Positions 1 through 4,645 of a stretch of 10,558 nucleotides of DNA are shown here, one piece after another. The DNA is from Halovenus sp. (GTDB lineage Archaea > Halobacteriota > Halobacteria > Halobacteriales > Haloarculaceae): contig PUNZ01000150.1 in NCBI GenBank assembly GCA_003551945.1, positions 1 to 10,558 of the forward strand, in the 5' to 3' direction. Under the pieces are notes generated by a model. The model did no database searches. It saw nothing but the letters and a program-made list of their open reading frames with translations, and was not told the DNA's origin. Position numbers and translations under genes: made by a program. How positions within the stretch are numbered: the stretch's first letter is position 1; each line of letters starts with the position of its first letter.

Positions 1-192
1 GCAGGCGGCCTTGCAAAGCCGTTTCTCGAACCAGCGGCACAGGGAACCGAAGCCGTCGTAGAGTTTATCCAAGACCTGCTTGCGGAGTTACGGACTGCAA
101 TGTTTGTCACCGGGTCAGGGTCGGTTGCTGAACTGCAAGAGACGGACTATGTGCTGCTCGGTCGGACACGGGAGTTCGTAGAGCAGCGGTGA
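1..192 (+). CDS. fni: Type 2 isopentenyl-diphosphate delta-isomerase, C-terminal end (partial)
   Basis: The first 64 codons (63 residues plus TGA) are open in frame 1, and the start lies outside the window. The peptide begins AGGLAKPFLEPA and ends in a helix plus LRTAMFVTGSGSVAELQ and YVLLGRTREFVEQR. This is the C-terminal signature of FMN-dependent type 2 IPP isomerase: the phosphate-binding end of the TIM barrel, then the 'LR.AMF.TG....EL' helix region. The enzyme interconverts IPP and DMAPP in the cytoplasm, feeding isoprenoid synthesis, which in archaea includes the membrane lipids. The catalytic and FMN-binding parts are not in the window, so the call rests on the C-terminal pattern alone. 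The gene is convergent with the permease downstream, with only 22 bases between the two stop codons. Confidence 0.85.
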   Translation, partial: AGGLAKPFLEPAAQGTEAVVEFIQDLLAELRTAMFVTGSGSVAELQETDYVLLGRTREFVEQR

Positions 193-214
193 CAGAGAAA
201 CCAGACCGGACTGT

Positions 215-1426
215 TCATCCGACATAAGCAAATATTACGAATAACAACCCAGCAGCAACTGCTGACGTGAGAATCGAAAGTGGGAGTCCGAGCAAAATGA
301 GGCGGCGTATCGGGACGTGAACGTTGCGACCGGAGGCCGCTTCAAGCGCAATAAGCGTCGCTGCGGAGGCAATTGGTGTTGCATTTCCGGCAAGCGTACT
401 GATAGCGGCCAACAGCAGCCAGTCTTCAACGGCAGCCGCTGGAATTCCGGTCGAGAGTAACACCACAGCGGGGACGTTACTCACCAAATTTGAGAGAACG
501 AATACCGCAACGCCAAGGGCCGGGCCGCCACCAACCGCCTCGATTGCAGCACGTGCAGCCGTTCCGTCGAGACCAGCTATCAACGCAAACAAACCCCCAA
601 ACAGGACAATGATAGACCAATCAACCTCGGAGAGAACTTCGCTTCCCGGAAGTCGTCGAAAGGCCTGCAGCCACGCAAGGTGAATGATACCGACCGAGGT
701 CGCAATCGTCCCAGCGCCGACATCGGGAAACGCAATCAGCAACACCAACGTGAGGATGATAAATGAGAGGCTGGTTGTTGCCCACATGCGGTCCAGTTCG
801 GGTGGCTCAGGAATCTGTAGCGAACCATCCCCTGGCGTAATCGGGAGCAAAAAGAGCGCGGCAATAACGAGCGAGACAACGGCAACCGGCGTAAGGACGG
901 ATACAAACTCGATGGTCGTGAGGTCGCTTTCGGCGAGAATAAACGCGTTCTGCGGATTGCCGAGCGGTGTTGCAACACTGCCGATATTCGCGCCAAAAAT
1001 AACGGCAAGAATTGGTGCAATTGGGTCAACACCACCATCGTCGGCGGCGACAATCAACACCGGCGTGAGCAAGAGCACCGTTGCATCGTTCAACGCGACA
1101 GCACTCAACACAGCAGACAACCCCAGTGCGCCGAGCGTCAGACGTCGTGGGGTCTCCGCAACACGAACAAGTTTCGCAGCAACCCATTCGTAGAAGCCAG
1201 ATTGGACAAGCGCTGCAACGTGGACCAGCATCCCAAACAGCAACAACAGTGTCTGGACGCTCACTTCTTCGAGCGCTCGTTCCGGTGGAACAATCCCAAG
1301 CGCAACCAGCAACACCGCACCAGTCGCTGCGGTGACCGACCGTGAGAGCGGATACCGACCGAGTCGCCGGACGAAAAGGAGCCCAAAGGTTCCAAAAACG
1401 ATGAGCGTTGCCACGGATTCTTGCAT
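215..1426 (-). CDS. ArsB/NhaD (SLC13-like) family membrane permease
   Basis: A 403-residue, very hydrophobic protein with about 10-12 predicted membrane spans. It shows the two-fold pseudo-repeat of the ion-transporter superfamily. Repeat one has VALNDATVLLLTP (about 110-122) followed by GANIGSVATPLGNPQN (145-160). Repeat two has SNLVSNVPAVVL (312-323) followed by LAGNATPIASAATLI (345-359). The re-entrant GN.TP / SN.P loops are where family members bind ion or substrate. Family members carry arsenite, Na+/H+ exchange or dicarboxylates. The substrate cannot be read from the sequence, and no arsenic genes or regulator lie nearby. The start is supported by a clear Shine-Dalgarno, GAGGAGT, four bases before the ATG, which is uncommon among the mostly leaderless genes here. 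The gene reads alone, convergent with the IPP isomerase and divergent from the small membrane protein at 1561. Confidence 0.85.
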   Translation of the reverse strand: MQESVATLIVFGTFGLLFVRRLGRYPLSRSVTAATGAVLLVALGIVPPERALEEVSVQTLLLLFGMLVHVAALVQSGFYEWVAAKLVRVAETPRRLTLGALGLSAVLSAVALNDATVLLLTPVLIVAADDGGVDPIAPILAVIFGANIGSVATPLGNPQNAFILAESDLTTIEFVSVLTPVAVVSLVIAALFLLPITPGDGSLQIPEPPELDRMWATTSLSFIILTLVLLIAFPDVGAGTIATSVGIIHLAWLQAFRRLPGSEVLSEVDWSIIVLFGGLFALIAGLDGTAARAAIEAVGGGPALGVAVFVLSNLVSNVPAVVLLSTGIPAAAVEDWLLLAAISTLAGNATPIASAATLIALEAASGRNVHVPIRRLILLGLPLSILTSAVAAGLLFVIFAYVG

Positions 1427-1430
1427 GAGT

Positions 1431-1437
1431 ACTCCTC
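1431..1437 (-). promoter_or_regulatory. Shine-Dalgarno site of the permease gene
   Basis: On the minus strand GAGGAGT lies four bases before the ATG at 1426-1424. It implies a leadered transcript. A possible matching TATA-like box (TTAGGCATATG on the minus strand, 1494-1504) would give a leader of about 45 bases, but that box is weak. Confidence 0.65.
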
Positions 1438-1530
1438 TGTGTTACCGACATAGGCCGAGATGCGGTGATTCGGTTGATTCGTGGTGGTCCGCGCATATGC
1501 CTAAGTGTTGTGGGAGGGAGTACCGTGGCG

Positions 1531-1540
1531 ATTATATACT
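1531..1540 (+). promoter_or_regulatory. TATA-box promoter of the 44-residue membrane protein
   Basis: ATTATATACT is centred about 25 bases before the ATG at 1561. That places the predicted transcription start at or next to the start codon, so the mRNA should be leaderless. No Shine-Dalgarno is visible. Confidence 0.7.
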
Positions 1541-1560
1541 CGCTGCCCAAACGCCTGAGC

Positions 1561-1695
1561 ATGGAACTCCCCGTTGATTTCACACATCCGGCGTGGCTGG
1601 CAGGGTTCGGGACAGTTATCGGCTACGGACTCATCATCGCAGTTCTGACAGTCATGGTCTTTCTGATTCCGTACGCCTTCTTCGCGTTTCTGTGA
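1561..1695 (+). CDS. Small single-span membrane protein, 44 residues
   Basis: The peptide starts MELPVDFTHPAWLAGFG and ends in a continuous hydrophobic stretch from about residue 14 to 44, consistent with one membrane span (possibly a tight pair) at the C-terminus. I do not recognise a named family. The start was chosen because a strong TATA box lies about 25 bases upstream, which fits a leaderless mRNA. A longer in-frame reading back to 1465 would run through that promoter and is less hydrophobic and less likely. The gene stands alone, divergent from the permease. It ends just before a short perfect hairpin (1699-1711) and the transposon remnant. It could be a small subunit of a membrane complex or a stand-alone microprotein; nothing in the window decides this. 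Confidence 0.6.
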   Translation: MELPVDFTHPAWLAGFGTVIGYGLIIAVLTVMVFLIPYAFFAFL

Positions 1696-1698
1696 TTA

Positions 1699-1711
1699 CC
1701 TGAAATTCAGG
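1699..1711. repeat. Short palindrome after the small membrane protein gene
   Basis: CCTGAAATTCAGG is a perfect 13-base palindrome with a 6-base arm, starting three bases after the stop codon at 1693-1695. No run of T follows, so it is a weak terminator candidate. It may instead belong to the hairpin-rich scar around the tnpB remnant. Confidence 0.45.
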
Positions 1712-1740
1712 CGCTAATGCCCCGTCATCAAGGAGTCGTT

Positions 1741-1794
1741 CGAGAATCGAAGATTCTCGTGATCACGAGAGACTGCGTCTCTCAGACGACAACG
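1741..1794. repeat. Hairpin-cluster repeat, copy A
   Basis: Three overlapping perfect inverted repeats. CGAGAATC-GAA-GATTCTCG (1741-1759) has an 8-base stem. TCTCGTGATCACGAGA (1755-1770) is a 16-base palindrome. GAGAGAC-TGC-GTCTCTC (1767-1783) has a 7-base stem. A GACAACG tail follows at 1788-1794. It marks the boundary where recognisable TnpB sequence is lost on the 5' side. It shares a plan with copy B at 2155-2203: a GAATC/GATTC hairpin, then an AGAC/GTCT hairpin with a three-base loop, then GACAACG. Confidence 0.7.
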
Positions 1795-1819
1795 CAGGGA
1801 GCGAAGGGACTGGTCGAAC

Positions 1820-1838
1820 TTCCGAGCAACTCTCGGAA
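1820..1838. repeat. Short inverted repeat inside the tnpB remnant
   Basis: TTCCGAG (1820-1826) and CTCGGAA (1832-1838) form a 7-base stem with a 5-base loop. It lies in the codons for LPSNSRN, a normal TnpB segment, so it may be coincidental to coding. Confidence 0.4.
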
Positions 1839-2124
1839 CCGCGCCGGGGCCTCATGGAAGACGTTCCTGCGAATACTCGAATACAAGTGCGAGCGAGAAG
1901 GAACGCACTTCGTCGCCGTGGACCCCCGAGGCACGACCAAAGAGTGCGCGTCATGTGGCGTCGAGACGGACAAGCCGTTGTGGGTACGCGAGCATTCGTG
2001 TCCGTCGTGTGGGTTCGAGGCAGACAGAGACGCGAATGCGTCGTGGACCATCCTTTCTCGCGGTCTCGAACAAGTAGAGACGGGCTGTCCCGAATCAACG
2101 CTTGTGGAGACTGCGCTCCCTACG

Positions 2125-2141
2125 GACACCGATTCGGTGTC
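2125..2141. repeat. Perfect hairpin in the tnpB 3' region
   Basis: GACACCGA and TCGGTGTC are complementary around a single central T. The hairpin lies in the variable codons after the conserved ETALPTDT segment, within the part of a tnpB transcript that normally supplies the guide-RNA scaffold. Confidence 0.55.
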
Positions 2142-2154
2142 TGCAAAGCGCGTT

Positions 2155-2203
2155 CATCAGATTCCGCGGAATCTGATGGGCTGTCAGACGCAGTCTGACA
2201 ACG
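2155..2203. repeat. Hairpin-cluster repeat, copy B (probable in-frame insertion)
   Basis: Two perfect hairpins sit in tandem. The first is a 24-base palindrome at 2155-2178 (CATCAGATTCCG and its complement, no spacer). The second is TGTCAGAC-GCA-GTCTGACA at 2182-2200 (8-base stem, 3-base loop). The pair ends in GACAACG (2197-2203). It encodes residues 147-163 of the TnpB frame, between SAKRV and MEAGSP, which are normally close together in haloarchaeal TnpB as I recall the family. The extra 51 bases keep the frame. The core AGACGCAGTCT is the reverse complement of AGACTGCGTCT in copy A. Confidence 0.7.
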
Positions 2204-2219
2204 TCATGGAAGCAGGAAG

Positions 2220-2269
2220 CCCCACCCTCAAGGAGCGAACCGCGTCAGCGGTGAGCGAGTAGGATGGGG
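2220..2269 (+). mobile_element. Structured right end of the IS200/IS605 element (candidate omega-RNA 3' scaffold)
   Basis: The last codons of tnpB and the bases after the stop fold into a nested structure. An outer stem pairs CCCCA-c-CCT (2220-2228) with AGG-a-TGGGG (2261-2269). An inner hairpin pairs ACCGC with GCGGT around GTCA (2239-2252). IS200/IS605 elements end in subterminal hairpins, and in TnpB systems the transcript covering the tnpB 3' end and right end is the guide RNA, with the guide read from flanking DNA (here from about 2270). The element boundary near 2269-2275 is inferred. The left end is absent, so this is a relic and not a mobile element. Confidence 0.6.
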
Positions 2270-2323
2270 AGGAAGTCACAGGTTGTCCGCGGGACGGGTA
2301 TGAAACTCACAATCTTGGTTAGA

Positions 2324-2348
2324 GGAATGTATCATAATGATAAGTTCC
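2324..2348. promoter_or_regulatory. Imperfect palindrome upstream of sufB (operator candidate)
   Basis: GGAA-tg-TATCAT-a-ATGATA-ag-TTCC is a 25-base dyad about 90-110 bases before the sufB start, in an AT-rich stretch. The inner 6-base arms and outer 4-base arms pair perfectly. Its position would suit a regulator site for Fe-S assembly, but no known regulator motif is recognised. It may equally be part of the insertion scar. Confidence 0.35.
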
Positions 2349-2372
2349 ATTTAATCAAGGAAAACATGATTT

Positions 2373-2412
2373 TGTATATTTAAAAATATATTGCTGAAAG
2401 CCTTAAGCATAA
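2373..2412 (+). promoter_or_regulatory. Promoter region of sufB
   Basis: Two TATA-like candidates are present. TATATTTAAAAATATA (2375-2390) is itself an inverted repeat and would give a leader of roughly 25-30 bases. CTTAAGCATAA (2402-2412) is centred about 30 bases before the ATG at 2436 and would give a leaderless mRNA. No Shine-Dalgarno precedes the ATG, which favours the second. Sequence alone does not settle it. Confidence 0.5.
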
Positions 2413-2435
2413 AGAGACGAAAGTAAAGCTAGACG

Positions 2436-3863
2436 ATGAGCTCAGAAGAACATCTCAAAGAGACGAACACCGAAGCACGATTTGAGTTCAAAAAAGAACA
2501 GAACGCTGCGCTGAAAGCAGACAAGGGCCTCACAGAAGAGACCATCCGACTCATCTCCGAGGACAAAGATGAACCGGAGTGGATGCTCGAGCGCCGTCTT
2601 CGCGCGCTCAGACTCTGGCAGGAAATGCCGATGCCGGAAGACTGGCCGGGCATGCCCGACCTCTCGGAAGTCGACATCGACGAAATTGTCCCGTACATCC
2701 GACCGGACGTTGATGTCCGCGCTGGCGTCGACGACTGGGAGGAACTCCCCGAGGAGATCAAAGACACCTTCGACAAGCTCGGCATTCCAGAAGCCGAGAA
2801 AAACGCCCTCTCAGGGGTTGGTGCCCAGTACGAGTCCGAGGTTGTCTACCAGAATATGAAAAAGCAATGGGAGGAAAAGGGCGTCATCTTCATGAACATG
2901 GACAGGGCGGTTCAAGAGCATCCCGAGCTGGTTCGTGAGCACTTCATGACCTCTTGTGTCCCACCAAGCGACAACAAGTTCGCCGCGCTTCACGGCGCAA
3001 TCTGGTCCGGCGGGTCGTTTGTCTACGTCCCTGAGGACACCACCGTTGAAATGCCGGTGCAGGCGTACTTCCGGATGAACTCCGAGGGAATGGGTCAGTT
3101 TGAGCACACGCTCATCATCGCAGAGGAGAACTCCGAAGTCCACTATATCGAGGGCTGTTCCGCACCAAAATACTCGGCCTTTAACCTCCACTCTGGTGGT
3201 GTCGAAGTCTTCGTCAAAGAAGGGGCACACGTGCAGTACTCTACGGTGCAGAACTGGTCGCGCAACACCTACAACCTGAACACGAAACGCGCCATCTGTG
3301 AAGCCGACGGCACGATGGAATGGATATCCGGCAGCATGGGCTCGAAAGCCACAATGTTGTATCCATCAACGGTGTTGAAAGGTCCTGGTGCGACAGATAC
3401 ACATATTACGATTGCGTTCGCGGGCGAGGGGCAGGATATCGACACGGGCGCAAAAGCCTACCATAACGCGCCGAACACGCACTCGACAATCGAATCGAAA
3501 TCCGTCGCGAAAGATGGCGGCCGCACGAATTACCGTGGTCTCGTGCACATCGCAAACGGAGCGGAGAACTCCTCAACTGCCGTCGAATGTGACGCGCTGA
3601 TGTTCGATAACGAATCCACCTCCGACACGATGCCTTACATGGAGATTCAAGAGAGCAAAGTGGACGTTGCCCACGAGGCAACGGTTGGGAAAATCGGCGA
3701 CGAGGACGTCTTCTACCTGCAAAACCGCGGGTTGGATGATGACGACGCCAAGCAGATGATTGTCGCCGGCTTCATCAAGCCAATCACCGAAGAGCTGCCG
3801 ATTGAGTATGCGGTCGAACTGAACCGTCTCATCGAACTGGAGATGGAGGGAAGCCTCGGGTAA
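2436..3863 (+). CDS. sufB: Fe-S cluster assembly scaffold protein SufB
   Basis: A 475-residue protein of full family length. SufB pairs with SufD and the ATPase SufC in the cytoplasm to build Fe-S clusters. An N-terminal helical domain (to about 150: EPEWMLERRLRAL, DWPG, GVGAQYESEVVYQ) is followed by the right-handed beta-helix core. The core includes HGAIWSGGSFVYVPEDTTVEMPVQAYFRMN and HYIEGCSAPKYSAFNLHSGGVEVFV, with Cys241 in the conserved GCSAP turn. The C-terminal part has VECDALMFDNESTSDTMPYMEI, AHEATVGKIGDEDVFYLQNRG and MIVAGFI...ELPIEYAVELNRLI. The residue matching E. coli Cys405 is Ser394, as in many Gram-positive and archaeal SufBs as I recall them; Cys385 lies nine residues before. 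Haloarchaea usually have sufC directly upstream and sufD downstream. Here a transposon relic lies upstream and an unrelated gene downstream, so the gene probably runs from its own promoter. Confidence 0.95.
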   Translation: MSSEEHLKETNTEARFEFKKEQNAALKADKGLTEETIRLISEDKDEPEWMLERRLRALRLWQEMPMPEDWPGMPDLSEVDIDEIVPYIRPDVDVRAGVDDWEELPEEIKDTFDKLGIPEAEKNALSGVGAQYESEVVYQNMKKQWEEKGVIFMNMDRAVQEHPELVREHFMTSCVPPSDNKFAALHGAIWSGGSFVYVPEDTTVEMPVQAYFRMNSEGMGQFEHTLIIAEENSEVHYIEGCSAPKYSAFNLHSGGVEVFVKEGAHVQYSTVQNWSRNTYNLNTKRAICEADGTMEWISGSMGSKATMLYPSTVLKGPGATDTHITIAFAGEGQDIDTGAKAYHNAPNTHSTIESKSVAKDGGRTNYRGLVHIANGAENSSTAVECDALMFDNESTSDTMPYMEIQESKVDVAHEATVGKIGDEDVFYLQNRGLDDDDAKQMIVAGFIKPITEELPIEYAVELNRLIELEMEGSLG

Positions 3864-3972
3864 CGAAGGTTGGTTGCTAACCATCGCTGGAGACACCACC
3901 CAAGGGAAACCCGACCGAAACGATAGATAGTAACCGAAGACCAGTGAAACACCAACAATCAAACTACTGACG

Positions 3973-4359
3973 ATGATTGTGACGCTACAATGTTACCGAT
4001 GCGGAGCCGAATATGACTACCTTGGAGCCTCGCCCCATCCCGCTCAGTGTCAGGAATGCGGGTCACGATGTGTGCCCCCCGCAGGAGAGCTAACCGTCAC
4101 CGAGAGGTCTCACTGGGAGAGCGCAAACGGGCTCTCAAAAGTCTGGGTAGCAGCCGTTGACGAACGAAGCCGGACATTTGAGTTTGAGGTTGCTGCATAC
4201 GGTGGCCGTGGGAAGTTAGTGGGACTGCAGGTTGACGGTACTTCAGTAAACCCACAGCTAGACAACACGCTTGAAACGCTCCCGCCGGCGGTTTTGACAG
4301 CACTCCGTGAAATGGGGGTCAAACATGTGGATGCCGGTCTACCCACGCAGTCAAGCTGA
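3973..4359 (+). CDS. Zinc-ribbon protein of unknown function, 128 residues
   Basis: The N-terminus carries a four-cysteine zinc ribbon, CYRCG (Cys7, Cys10) and CQECG (Cys26, Cys29), with an extra Cys33, which is a rubredoxin/zinc-ribbon-like knuckle pair. The rest (about 55-115: KVWVAAVDERSRTFEFEVAAYGGRGKLVGLQVDG and a helix LPPAVLTALREMGV) looks like a small alpha/beta domain that I cannot assign to a named family. The ATG was chosen because the cysteines begin six residues after it. No Shine-Dalgarno is seen, and only a weak TATA-like stretch (about 3921-3931) lies upstream. It follows sufB by 109 bases and precedes the DUF4177-like gene by 49 bases in the same direction. Co-transcription with the latter is possible. 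It could bind nucleic acid or a protein partner; no function is assigned. Confidence 0.65.
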   Translation: MIVTLQCYRCGAEYDYLGASPHPAQCQECGSRCVPPAGELTVTERSHWESANGLSKVWVAAVDERSRTFEFEVAAYGGRGKLVGLQVDGTSVNPQLDNTLETLPPAVLTALREMGVKHVDAGLPTQSS

Positions 4360-4408
4360 GAGGCAAAAGAGAGCCGGACCTTTTCACTCTGGCAACCATC
4401 CATTTTGT

Positions 4409-4585
4409 ATGGCCGACCAGCGCTATGTCTATACGACACACGCGACCGAAGTGAGAGGCGGAAAAGTGAGAAATCTCGAATCGGTGATTAACGAATATGC
4501 AAACGAAGGGTGGCGGTTGGTTGAAACACTAGAGCGTGAGGGGACCACAGTCGGGTTGGTCTTCGAGCGACCGAGCGGGCAGTGA
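4409..4585 (+). CDS. DUF4177-like small protein, 58 residues
   Basis: The peptide MADQRYVYTTHATEVRGG...LESVINEYANEGWRLVETLEREGTTVGLVFERPSGQ fits the DUF4177 pattern: an N-terminal strand (YVYTTHAT), a helix (NLESVINEYANEGWRLVET) with the hallmark N.....GW.L, and a closing strand ending in FER. The family is small, cytoplasmic and of unknown function. The start at 4409 was preferred over an upstream in-frame start at 4307, because the conserved domain begins right after this ATG and the upstream part overlaps the previous gene. No Shine-Dalgarno is visible. The T-rich TTTTCA about 25-28 bases upstream could be a weak leaderless promoter. It sits between the zinc-ribbon gene and argS with no clear functional link. 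Confidence 0.7.
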   Translation: MADQRYVYTTHATEVRGGKVRNLESVINEYANEGWRLVETLEREGTTVGLVFERPSGQ

Positions 4586-4616
4586 CGGACTGCCACGGAA
4601 TCGCGGACCCGACATA

Positions 4617-4623
4617 CCTATAG
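4617..4623 (+). promoter_or_regulatory. TATA-like box of argS
   Basis: CCTATAG is centred about 26 bases before the argS ATG at 4646, consistent with a leaderless transcript. No Shine-Dalgarno lies before the start. Confidence 0.55.
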
Positions 4624-4645
4624 TTCGGGCCGAAATAGCGCAGGT

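Larger units (their letters stand above)
1717..2262 (+). pseudogene. tnpB: IS200/IS605 (IS1341-type) TnpB, 5'-truncated remnant
   Basis: An open frame of 181 codons whose middle is clearly TnpB. Residues 34-70 match the segment before the zinc ribbon (ELPSNSRN, TFL, LEYKCEREGTHFVAVDP). Next comes the CxxC-CxxC zinc ribbon (Cys77, Cys80, Cys95, Cys98), then FEADRDANASW (100-110), the RuvC-III region with Asp103/Asp105. The C-terminus ends VMEAGSPTLKERTASAVSE, a common haloarchaeal TnpB tail. Everything upstream is missing, including RuvC-I Asp and RuvC-II Glu and the RNA- and DNA-recognition domains, so it cannot be an active RNA-guided nuclease. The first 30 or so residues (MPRHQGVV...TTTQGAKG) are not TnpB-like and overlap a hairpin cluster. 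Residues 147-163 look like an extra 17-residue insertion encoded by a second hairpin cluster. No TnpA is present. The frame stays open to the natural stop, so decay is recent or tolerated. Confidence 0.85.

Noticed and set aside
1026..1583. Minus-strand open frame of 185 codons overlapping the permease gene and its upstream region
   Set aside because: It is in another frame of the permease strand, is rich in Cys, Trp and Arg, and resembles nothing. The permease frame explains the region.
1741..2203. Repeated hairpins read as a CRISPR array
   Set aside because: There are only two dissimilar clusters about 400 bases apart, with coding sequence between them and no regularly spaced direct repeats or spacers.
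3868..3886. Terminator hairpin after sufB
   Set aside because: Only a four-base GGTT/AACC stem with a possible wobble pair is present, with no T run after it, so it is too weak to call.
4307..4408. Upstream start for the DUF4177-like gene
   Set aside because: It overlaps the preceding zinc-ribbon gene and adds a basic, non-conserved stretch before the domain.
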